Origin: JAJECS01 sp965262745
GTDB taxonomy: Bacteria; Chloroflexota; UBA11872
DNA: 64,000 nt
Reading direction: 5' to 3'
Assembly (NCBI GenBank): GCA_965262745.1
Contig: OZ253558.1
Coordinates: 2,604,001-2,668,000 of the forward strand
Shown here: positions 26,701-33,175 of the stretch, piece by piece
How positions within the stretch are numbered: the first letter of the stretch is position 1
How the letters are laid out: each line of letters opens with the position of its first letter
Translations under genes and position numbers: made by a program
The notes under the pieces: model-generated
Database searches by the model: none
What the model saw: the letters and a program-made list of their open reading frames with translations, nothing else
Told to the model about the DNA's origin: nothing

Positions 26701-27947
26701 ATGAAGGCGGCGGCCCACGCGGCGGTGGCGGCAACGATGAATCCTCCGACGGCCACGATGGCGGGCGAGGCGAGCCGTTCGGGAATCCGCGGGATGCGCT
26801 GGCGCCGGCCCCACAGCTCGGCCAGCAACCACGCAACGACCAACGCCAGGACGGGATAGAGCGGGTGGAAATAGCGCATCGTCTTGAGTACCAGGGCTCC
26901 CGCGTAGACGAAGGTCAGCGCGGCCCAGGCCAGCGGCAGGACGAGTGGATGACGTCGGCCGCGCCACAGCACCGCCGCGGAGGCGCCGATGCCGATGACC
27001 GCGGCGACGCCGAACGCCGGCCCCACGCCCCACCGGACGATCTGCTCCAGGGGAAACAGGTAGGCAGCCGTACCGGCCCATTGCACCCCCGGCGGCCAGT
27101 CGTAGGTCCCCATCTGAATCGCCTGTTGCTGGGCCACGGCCGCGAGAAACGGCTCGCCAAGCCGCCAGTCAAGCGGGGATGCGGACGCAAAGGCGTAGGG
27201 CTGCGCGACACGGAACGCGATCGCCGCGGCGATCGCGGCTACGGCGCCGCGCCCAAGCCACGTTGCCGCGGCTGCCGGGCCGGACCGCAAATGGCGGCCG
27301 CGCCAACCCTGCACCACCCACCAGGCCGCCACCAGGACCACCAGGAGCCCGGCGCTGAGCTTGCTGGCCAGCGCCAGACCGACGGCCAGCCCGAGGAGGC
27401 CGAAGTCGAGCCAGCGGGGATTGTGGGCGACGCGGACCAGCAGCCACAGCGCGGCCGTGCTGAAGAACGTCGCGAACGTGTCAACCGTGAAGAAGTGCGC
27501 CAGCTGGATCGCATGCACCGACAGCGCCATCAGCAAGGCCGCCAGAAGTCCCGGCCAGGAGCCCAGCAAGCGCCGTCCAAGCAGATACACCAGCACGACG
27601 GTTCCCGAGTCGGCAACAGCCGACGCCGCGCGGCCCACCAGGTAGGCCTGGTCGTAGCCCTGCAGGCCGAGCAGGCTGCTTAACCCATCGACGAGGAACA
27701 GGGGCAGCGTGCCGTAGACGAAGAAGTCGATGCCCTGGTTGAACGGGCTATACGGCGATGTGGCGGGATCGAAATACATCGCCAGATCGGTCGGCGGGCG
27801 GATCTGGGTGAGCACGATGCTCAGGAACCGCTCGTCGGGGTGAAGGTGGTGCCCCTGATCCCAATCCAGGCCAAGCAACCGCAGGGCGAGCGCCAGGCCG
27901 GTGACCGCCGCCAGCGCGAGCAGATGCAGCGCGCGTGCTCGGGTCAT
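23706..27947 (-). CDS. Giant membrane protein: GT39-like N-terminal half fused to a DUF2298 (Chlor_Arch_YYY) half
   Basis: 1413 residues with about 25 hydrophobic helices. The N-terminal half looks like a GT-C glycosyltransferase (PMT/ArnT family): an early acidic loop with DQGHHLHPDERFLSIVLTQI, PFNQGIDFFVYGTLPLFLVD, then helices. The C-terminal half (about 720-1413) holds the DUF2298 signature, GGEKPMDYAHLNTVIRSPAF, then PHDPWYAGGHLNYYYFGH. Likely transfers a sugar from a polyprenyl carrier to an extracytoplasmic target. Overlaps birA by ATGA. Fusion of two GT-C-like units in one chain is unusual in length; whether both halves are active is unknown. Confidence 0.8.
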   Translation of the reverse strand: MTRARALHLLALAAVTGLALALRLLGLDWDQGHHLHPDERFLSIVLTQIRPPTDLAMYFDPATSPYSPFNQGIDFFVYGTLPLFLVDGLSSLLGLQGYDQAYLVGRAASAVADSGTVVLVYLLGRRLLGSWPGLLAALLMALSVHAIQLAHFFTVDTFATFFSTAALWLLVRVAHNPRWLDFGLLGLAVGLALASKLSAGLLVVLVAAWWVVQGWRGRHLRSGPAAAATWLGRGAVAAIAAAIAFRVAQPYAFASASPLDWRLGEPFLAAVAQQQAIQMGTYDWPPGVQWAGTAAYLFPLEQIVRWGVGPAFGVAAVIGIGASAAVLWRGRRHPLVLPLAWAALTFVYAGALVLKTMRYFHPLYPVLALVVAWLLAELWGRRQRIPRIPERLASPAIVAVGGFIVAATAAWAAAFMQIYTREHPRVEASAWIHANVPAGARVLTEHWDDQLPLGLPGLPHDRYSYAQLRVFDREDADKRVHLIQALSAADVLVVSSDRGAGSIPRMPQRYPLAGRYYEALWDEALGFRLAAEFESRPTLGPWAIDDASAEEAFTVYDHPRVSVFLRDAPHVAEPVAASLADVDERGAVPVLPKVAQAAPIHLTSEAAATVRRDAVWPAVYRERPLEGWPAILAWYGVGLGLTLALWPLLGRALGVLPDAGYAAARVLAPALAVLPAWWLASVQLATFDTPSIIGGAGALALVSAAAWPRRRNVWAELRPRLKSALVVEGVFLGAWAGFLALRAANPDLWHPVFGGEKPMDYAHLNTVIRSPAFPPHDPWYAGGHLNYYYFGHVPTAALSKVLGVPPGTAYNLALAGFAAAMVAAVFAVGHGVWALLRKPGWRAGLVGAAAVLLVVVAGNLQSAVQIAEISANHAFDPTSGWSVLAQIPATIGGDLTADYDFWAPTRVIPDTVNEFPWFTFIYGDLHPHLMNLAATAAALLGALALVALGERRRRGASAPWSSWAAVLAFQALVLGLHRVTNPWDFPTYLVVTMAALAYGLWRADAARGRNIVGLTAAVAVGLAATSHLLFLPYHQHYVDFYGGVTPTPQTTPAFQWLLIFGLPTAIVLTLAGATAAPFVAARLRARDARTAATAVVALLSTVALAAALIWGAEPWSARILLAGLVGTVGLAAWHARDRPHVLVPLACFAAAALLTAVPEVVAVRDDIGRLNTVFKSHLQAWVLAGLGAAVALPQVARILWAGRWGWPIALRAGWIAVLSGLVAVALIYPVAATPHKLGLRIQQLPATLDGEAFLNDGEIRDEGRRISLTSDLRALTWLRENVAGAPTVVEAPTTIYRWGGRVSVYTGLPAVVGWDWHTRQQHWGYVHAVDARLDDMQELFATHDPLRARALLDRYHVDLIYIGALERAQFEGPALTKFDQMGEMGVTPAYAHGDVRIYRVTPVPGAPTSRPWG

Positions 27948-28759
27948 CGGCTCCGATCCAGGCGCAACGAGACATCGCCTGTGCGGATGACGCGGCGCGT
28001 CCCGTCACCCAGCACCAGATGCAGGCTGCCGTCGGCCGGCAGGGCCTCCACGCGGCCGTACACGTGGCCGTCCGGGCCGTTGACGATCACCCAGGCGTCG
28101 CGGACGACCGAAAGGTCAACCCAGGCGTGCTGCAGCGTCTGACGCTCCGCCGGGTCGGCGAGCAATGCGCTGACCATCGCCGACACCAGCTCGGTGAGCA
28201 GCGCGGCGTGGTCGATCGCGCCACCGGCAACTTCCGCGATGGCCGCCGTCGGGGTTCCGTCCGCCACGCCGGGAGCGGCATTCACATTCAGCCCCACGCC
28301 CACGAGCGTCCACGGACCGTGGGCCTCCGCCAGCACGCCACCCACCTTGCGCCCCCGATGCACCAGGTCATTGGGCCACTTGATACCGAGCGCTACCCCC
28401 GTGTGGGCCTCGATTGCGCGCACCGCGGCAATGGCCGTGGCCATCGTCGGCCAGGCGGCCGGGGCGTCGGACGGCAATTGGACTGCAAGCGTGAACGCCA
28501 GCCCGCCAGGCGTGTGGACCCAGCGGCGGCCGCGGCGGCCGCGGCCGCTCGACTGGCGCCGGGTGACGACGAGCACCGGCCTGCTCGACCCGTCGCCCAA
28601 GGCTTGACGGGCAACGTCCTGCGTGGAGCCGACCACGTCGTGAGACTGGACCTCGATGTCGTGCCCGCGCCGCCGGAGATCGGCGGATATCTGCGCCGCG
28701 TCCAGTCCGGGTTGGTCAGTTGGCCCGGGTGAAGCGCGGGGTCCATTCGCTGGCGGCAC
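27944..28759 (-). CDS. birA: Biotin--[acetyl-CoA-carboxylase] ligase
   Basis: Up to 271 residues from a GTG at 28759; an in-frame start nearer LDAAQIS is possible, since the first 20 residues are poorly conserved. Loads biotin on carboxylase carrier proteins via biotinyl-AMP. Family signs are STQDVARQAL, the nucleotide loop RRQSSGRGRRGRRWVH, KWPNDLV and KVGGVLAE, and VGVGLNVN. No N-terminal helix-turn-helix, so it is the enzymatic, non-repressor type. ATGA overlap with the DUF2298 gene. Confidence 0.93.
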   Translation of the reverse strand: MPPANGPRASPGPTDQPGLDAAQISADLRRRGHDIEVQSHDVVGSTQDVARQALGDGSSRPVLVVTRRQSSGRGRRGRRWVHTPGGLAFTLAVQLPSDAPAAWPTMATAIAAVRAIEAHTGVALGIKWPNDLVHRGRKVGGVLAEAHGPWTLVGVGLNVNAAPGVADGTPTAAIAEVAGGAIDHAALLTELVSAMVSALLADPAERQTLQHAWVDLSVVRDAWVIVNGPDGHVYGRVEALPADGSLHLVLGDGTRRVIRTGDVSLRLDRSR

Positions 28760-28847
28760 TGGCGGACTTTCTGCTGGGAGCGTTACAAAGTATGCTCCGG
28801 GCCGGTCTGTAGAATCTGTGAAGTCGAAAACGAGCGGGGGTACGCCG

Positions 28848-29051
28848 GTGGCGTTTAGCGTAGTCAGTCAGAAGTCGGGCAAAACGTACTACCTGCACTC
28901 GCGGGATGTAACCCTGCGGGGTGGTCGGGAGCAGACGATCTACTTCTTCGCGCAGACGATCAAGGACGGCGCGATTGACGCGTTGCCGGGCGGCTACGAA
29001 GTCTCGGAGAATCCCCGAACCGGCCTGCCGCTGCTCAAGAAGGCGTCCTAG
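28848..29051 (+). CDS. Small conserved protein of unknown function
   Basis: 67 residues from a GTG at 28848 with a G-rich SD-like stretch (gcggggg) nearby; a GTG at 28818 is an alternative that adds 10 residues. Sequence: KTYYLHSRDVTLRGGREQTI, then YFFAQTIKDGAIDALPGGYE and ENPRTGLPLLKK. The tight GGReQTIYFF and RTGLPxLKK blocks look strongly conserved; similar small proteins exist in archaea and other bacteria as I recall, but no function is known to me. Divergent from birA, convergent with the peptidase gene (stops overlap by 17 bases). Confidence 0.65.
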   Translation: MAFSVVSQKSGKTYYLHSRDVTLRGGREQTIYFFAQTIKDGAIDALPGGYEVSENPRTGLPLLKKAS

Positions 29052-29607
29052 CCGCAGCCATCTCACGGAGACGCCGTCGCAGGACGGCCGGAGGCACGAC
29101 GAGCCGGGCCGCCAAGTCGTCAATGCGCTCGCGTGCGTTCAGCGCGTAGCGTTGCATGAGGGCGGTTGGCAACAGCAGCTCGACGGCAAATCGGTCGGCT
29201 TCCCACTCGGTCCGCCGGTGGGCGGACCGGAAACGGGAAGTGCCGGCCGGCCCCTGATGCAGCGTCAAGTGCCCGAGTTCGTGCGCCGCGCTGAAGTTTT
29301 GCCGCGCAGCGGGAGCGTGCACGCCCACGATCAACAGCGGCAAGCCGGTGCGGCGCGGTACCAGCACGGCTTCCAGGCCGGCCGGCAGCGGCAGCGTGAT
29401 TGGCCGCACGAGATGACGCTGGCCCGCGTATCCGGCCACGTCAACGATTGGGGCCCAGCCCCATCCGCCGGGCATAAACCGAAGCCTCGCGGCCAGCTGG
29501 CTGATCCGGTTGCGCGTGATGTCGTGAGGGTGCACCCCAATACCATACAAACACCGAACATCTGCGTCCACGGCACCATACGGCAAGGCCGAGGTCACGG
29601 CAGGCAT
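29035..29607 (-). CDS. ImmA/IrrE-family metallo-endopeptidase
   Basis: 190 residues from an ATG at 29607; no clear SD, and a GTG at 29535 is an alternative. The zinc site is HELGHLTLH in AAHELGHLTLHQGPAG, followed by EWEADRFAVELLLP with the third ligand, as in ImmA/IrrE proteases that cut repressors or sit in toxin-antitoxin-like pairs. A central HPHDITRNRISQL opens the domain. The start region contains one copy of the 23-base dispersed repeat. There is no helix-turn-helix partner beside it; the neighbour is a GlcD-like oxidase on the other strand, so its target is unknown. Confidence 0.75.
   Translation of the reverse strand: MPAVTSALPYGAVDADVRCLYGIGVHPHDITRNRISQLAARLRFMPGGWGWAPIVDVAGYAGQRHLVRPITLPLPAGLEAVLVPRRTGLPLLIVGVHAPAARQNFSAAHELGHLTLHQGPAGTSRFRSAHRRTEWEADRFAVELLLPTALMQRYALNARERIDDLAARLVVPPAVLRRRLREMAAARTPS
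29540..29562. repeat. Dispersed 23-base repeat, copy 1
   Basis: An exact 23-base match to 49058-49080, on the same strand and 19.5 kb away (core: catacaaacaccgaacatc). Copy 1 is inside or just at the start of the peptidase gene. A 23-base exact repeat is very unlikely by chance in 64 kb. Function unknown; it could be a regulatory or recombination site. Confidence 0.75.
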
Positions 29608-29645
29608 CGCCACTTGGGCGACTCCCGTTACGGTGGCGTGGGCCG

Positions 29646-31001
29646 GTGAACCTGGCCGACCGCGCGCGTGCCATCGTTGGCGCCCGCAACGCCATCGATG
29701 AGCCCGATGCACTGTGGACCTATGCCTACGACGCCACGATGGGGTTTCGCGGCCAGCCGTCCGTCGTGGCATTCCCGGGGTCCGAGTTGGAGGTTCAGCA
29801 ACTGGTGCGCGCCGCGGCCGCCGCGGACGCGCCGTGCCTGGCGCGCGGCGGCGCGACCAGCCTTGCCGCCTCCGCCGTGCCCCCGCCCCATTCCTTGGTC
29901 ATCGACACCAATCGGATGCAGGCGATCGAGCAGTTTGATGCGCATGGTCGAAGGGCGATTGTGCAGCCGGGAGTTATCACCCACGCCTTCCGGGAATTCG
30001 CGGCGGCGCGCGGCCTGCGCTATCCGCCCGACCCGTCCTCCGAGGCAGGATCGACGCTCGGCGGCAACGTGGCCACCAACGCCGGCGGCGCCAGCGCGTT
30101 CAAGTACGGCGTTACGCGTGATTTCGTGACGCGGCTGCGCGCCGTCACCGGCCGTGGAGAGGTGATCGAGGCCGCGCGTCCCGGCGAGGGACCGGTGGTC
30201 GATGCGCTCGTCGGCTCGGAAGGCACGCTGGGCATCGTCACCCGGATCGAGGTGCGGCTCATCCCACTGCCCTCGGCTCGCGCCGTGCGCGCGGCGGCCT
30301 TCGAGGCGCCGGCGGCCGCCCTGAGCTTGGTGCCGAAGCTGCTCGAGGCGGGCCTGGTGCCGGCCAAGCTTGAGTTTCTTGACGCCCAGACGATTCAGGC
30401 GATCGAGCGGGCGCGGCCCCGTGGTCTGCCCCAACATGCCGGCGCCGTGCTGCTCGTCGAGCTCGACGGCGACCCGGCGTCAGTGCGATTGGAAGAGCGG
30501 CTGCTGCTGGATGTTCTCGCCCAGCACGGCGATGGCGTGCGGCTGGTCAGCGCCGATGTCGCCGCGCGCTGGTGGGCGGCGCGGCGGGGGCTCACGGCCT
30601 CGCTGAGCCGCATCCGCCCCGCCAAGATCGGCGAGGACATCTGCGTGCCCCGCCGAGCGCTGGCGGATACCTACGCGCGCATCCGGGACGAAGCCGAGCG
30701 CCGCGGCGTTCCCGTGGCCATCTTTGGCCACGCGGCCGACGGCACGCTCCACCCCAACATGCTGTATGACCCGAACGACCGGGCGGAGCGCGAGGCGGCC
30801 GCCGCCATGCTGGAGGTCGTCGCCGCCGTCGGACTGGCCGCCGGCGGCGTGCTGTCCGGCGAGCACGGGCTCGGCAGGGTCAAGCGCGGCTTCGTATCGC
30901 AGGCCATGACCCGACCGACGCTCGACGCCATGCGCGCGCTCAAGCAGGCATTCGATCCGGCGCAGCGGCTCAATCCCGGCGCCATGTGGCCGCCGGCATA
31001 G
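29646..31001 (+). CDS. FAD-linked oxidase, GlcD family
   Basis: 451 residues from a GTG. FAD_binding_4 domain: VAFPGSELEVQQLVRAAAA, LARGGATSLAASA, IVQPGV, the conserved DPSSEAGSTLGGNVATNAGG and VGSEGTLGIVT. The C-terminal cap has the GlcD-type FGHAADGTLHPN, GGVLSGEHGLGRVKR and AFDPAQRLNPG. Likely oxidises glycolate, D-lactate or another 2-hydroxyacid; substrate not decided by sequence, and no GlcE/GlcF genes follow. Divergent from the peptidase with almost no gap. Confidence 0.9.
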   Translation: MNLADRARAIVGARNAIDEPDALWTYAYDATMGFRGQPSVVAFPGSELEVQQLVRAAAAADAPCLARGGATSLAASAVPPPHSLVIDTNRMQAIEQFDAHGRRAIVQPGVITHAFREFAAARGLRYPPDPSSEAGSTLGGNVATNAGGASAFKYGVTRDFVTRLRAVTGRGEVIEAARPGEGPVVDALVGSEGTLGIVTRIEVRLIPLPSARAVRAAAFEAPAAALSLVPKLLEAGLVPAKLEFLDAQTIQAIERARPRGLPQHAGAVLLVELDGDPASVRLEERLLLDVLAQHGDGVRLVSADVAARWWAARRGLTASLSRIRPAKIGEDICVPRRALADTYARIRDEAERRGVPVAIFGHAADGTLHPNMLYDPNDRAEREAAAAMLEVVAAVGLAAGGVLSGEHGLGRVKRGFVSQAMTRPTLDAMRALKQAFDPAQRLNPGAMWPPA

Positions 31002-31087
31002 CCAGCGTTCATCGGCGCCTCGCGCGTCGGGGGAGCGGCCCGTGTTGGGGCAACCCTCGTGGTTGCCCGCTTCCGGCAGCCCGTGCT

Positions 31088-31121
31088 GGGAGGGGGCGGG
31101 CCCTCGAGCCCACCCCCTCCC
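31088..31121. terminator. Strong hairpin between convergent genes
   Basis: Arms GGGAGGGGGCGGGC and GCCCACCCCCTCCC pair with one mismatch over 14 bases around a 6-base loop. It sits between the GlcD-like gene and amt, which converge, and may act as a bidirectional terminator or transcript-end stabiliser; no T tract follows, so Rho-independent stop is uncertain. Confidence 0.5.
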
Positions 31122-31140
31122 GTCGAATGCCGAACCGCGA

Positions 31141-32592
31141 CTAGGTCGTCGGGATTGGCATCGGTTCCGGATCGGGCGCGACGTCGTCATCGGCATACGT
31201 CGTCTCGCCGTGCTCCGGCATATCCAATCCGCTGAACTCCTCCTCGCGCGATGCGCGCAGTCCAACGGTGCGTTTGAGCACGTTGAACAGGATGAGCCCA
31301 GTCGTCAGCGCCCACGCGACGGCCACAACGGCGGCGATGAGCTGGGCCACGAACTGCGAGCCGTTGCCGGCCACGAACCCGCTCACGTCGCCGTAGGTCC
31401 CATCGGCAAAGATGCCGACGGCCAGCAGGCCCCACACGCCGGCGGTGCCGTGCACCGAGGCTGCGCCGACCGGGTCATCGATCTTCAGCTTGTGCTCGAT
31501 GACGTGGAGGCTCACCAGCATCAGCACCGCCGCGACGGCGCCGATGATCACCGCCGCCCAGGGCGCGACGAAGGCGCAGGGCGCCGTGATGCCCACCAGA
31601 CCGGCCAGGGCGCCGTTGCTGGTGTTGGCGGCGCTGATGCGGCCCGTGCGCACAAGGCCGAGGTATGCCGCCATGACGGCGCCGGTGGCTCCGGCGAGGA
31701 ACGTGTTGGTGATGATCACCGCGATGCGCAGGTCGTTACCCGCCACCGTGCTCCCGCCGTTGAAGCCGAACCAGCCGAAGAACAGGATGAACATCCCGAT
31801 CACGACATAGACCATGTTGTGACCGCGAATCGTCCGCACTTCGCCGTTCGGGCCGTACTTGCCCAGCCGCGCGCCGACGGTGGCGGCGCCGGCCAGCGCC
31901 AGGACTCCGCCAATGGTGTGCACCACGCCTGAACCGGCGAAGTCCACCGCGGCGGCGCCGACCCACGATTCAAGCTGCTCGCCGCCCAGCCAGCCGCCGC
32001 CCCACATCCAGTGGCCGTAGATCGGGTAGACCAGCGCCGTGACGAGGAAGCCATAGGCCAGATAGGCCGTCACCTTGGTGCGCTCGGCCACCGCGCCCGC
32101 GACGATCGTGGCGGTGGTGGCCGCAAAGACCATCTGGAAGAACCAGAAGCCGACCGTCGACACGTCATACGCGTCGCGAACCAGGAAGAACCCGGAAAAG
32201 CCGATGAAGGCATTTCCCTCGGCCATGCCGGGCAGATCCGAGCCGCCGAACATGAACGCGTAGCCGAAGGCCCAGAACGACAGGCCGGCGGCCGCGAAGT
32301 CCAAAATGTTCTTGGTCAGGTAGTTGACGGTGTTCTTGGCTCGGATGAGGCCGGCGCCGAGCAGCGCAAATCCGGCCTGCATGAAGAACACCAGGGCGCC
32401 CGAGGTCAGAGTCCAAACGAAATTGACTCCCGCGGCGGGATCGGCCTCGAGGGTGGCGTCGCCGGCGGGATCTCCGGCGGCCTGGACGACGCCGCGAACA
32501 ATGAGAAAGGCCGCCAGCGCCATGGCAACGGCGGCGAGGACACGGAAGGTCGCGATCCAGCGAGGCTGACCGCGCGACCAGAGCAACGTCAT
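31141..32592 (-). CDS. amtB: Ammonium transporter, Amt family
   Basis: 483 residues from the ATG at 32592, preceded by aggag at 10 bases. An N-terminal signal-like helix and about 30 periplasmic residues precede the 11-helix channel. Conserved parts: FFMQAGFALLGAGLIRAKNT, GYAFMFGG, GDFAGSGVVH-like VDFAGSGVVHTIGG, HNMVYVVIGMFILFFGWFGFNGGS, and the twin His region AASVHGTAGVWGLLAVGIFADG. The tail FSGLDMPEHGETTY is the usual C-terminal regulatory end. There is no GlnK gene beside it. Moves ammonium (as NH3) into the cell for glutamine synthetase. Confidence 0.96.
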   Translation of the reverse strand: MTLLWSRGQPRWIATFRVLAAVAMALAAFLIVRGVVQAAGDPAGDATLEADPAAGVNFVWTLTSGALVFFMQAGFALLGAGLIRAKNTVNYLTKNILDFAAAGLSFWAFGYAFMFGGSDLPGMAEGNAFIGFSGFFLVRDAYDVSTVGFWFFQMVFAATTATIVAGAVAERTKVTAYLAYGFLVTALVYPIYGHWMWGGGWLGGEQLESWVGAAAVDFAGSGVVHTIGGVLALAGAATVGARLGKYGPNGEVRTIRGHNMVYVVIGMFILFFGWFGFNGGSTVAGNDLRIAVIITNTFLAGATGAVMAAYLGLVRTGRISAANTSNGALAGLVGITAPCAFVAPWAAVIIGAVAAVLMLVSLHVIEHKLKIDDPVGAASVHGTAGVWGLLAVGIFADGTYGDVSGFVAGNGSQFVAQLIAAVVAVAWALTTGLILFNVLKRTVGLRASREEEFSGLDMPEHGETTYADDDVAPDPEPMPIPTT

Positions 32593-32965
32593 AGGGCAAA
32601 CGCTCCTGTGAAGGTAAAACCACGCTTCCGACCCAGCGTCGCTGCTCGGGTCACAGCCCATTGCCGCGCCAACGATGGGGGAGCACCAGCCGCGGCTGCT
32701 CATGGGGGCTCCCATAGGAACGCGGGGGAATCGTCGTCGGCCCCGCGTGGTCGTCACATGGTCAAGCTCCGCCGACCGCCCAAGCAGCGGCCGGATGCGA
32801 TTTCGGGCCTTAGCATAACCACTTGACGGACAGGGCGAGGCACCGGACTTGTCAGAGCTACCTGTACTTCCCACTCACGTTGTCGACAGCGTGAAGGCTG
32901 GGCGGCCCCTCCCACTCCGTACGCGCACGGGGGATCGCTGTCAACGACCCTTGCGGGAGGAACGG
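32593..32965. other. Intergenic stretch upstream of amtB
   Basis: About 370 bases between the amt start and a decayed coding remnant. On the minus strand there is a possible -10 (TATGCT) near 32815, without a good -35. No other structure recognised. Confidence 0.4.
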
Positions 32966-33175
32966 CTAGAGGGCCGGGCGTCGTGCAAACGCCTCATCCG
33001 GCCGCGCCGGCCGGTTGTCCACCAGCGTCGTGATGGCCATGCGATAGGCCGGCAGCCCTTCGAGTGGTTGCTTGCTGAGGGTTAGCGCCATCCCCTCGGT
33101 GACGTGCCGCCCTGAAAGCCAACCAACTCGCCAACCGGCAGTCGAAGCCATGGGCAATACCGTGCAGGCATTCAT
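32966..33175 (-). pseudogene. Decayed tail of a paralogue of the neighbouring GT-C-like protein
   Basis: On the minus strand a frame translates as CLHGIAHGFDCRLASWLAF, which matches LHGIDYGFDYQLAAWLAF near the end of the next gene (33172-35136). The DNA match covers about 33106-33172 against 33294-33362, with gaps and mismatches throughout. After that the frame shifts and no further similarity is seen. Most likely the remains of a duplicated 3' end; not expected to be functional. Confidence 0.5.

Noticed and set aside
25458..27683. 741-residue plus-strand ORF
   Set aside because: Antisense shadow of the DUF2298 protein, with no domain or normal composition.
32849..33085. 78-residue plus-strand ORF upstream of the GT-C gene
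   Set aside because: No motif, no family, and it overlaps the decayed remnant; composition is that of a chance ORF.
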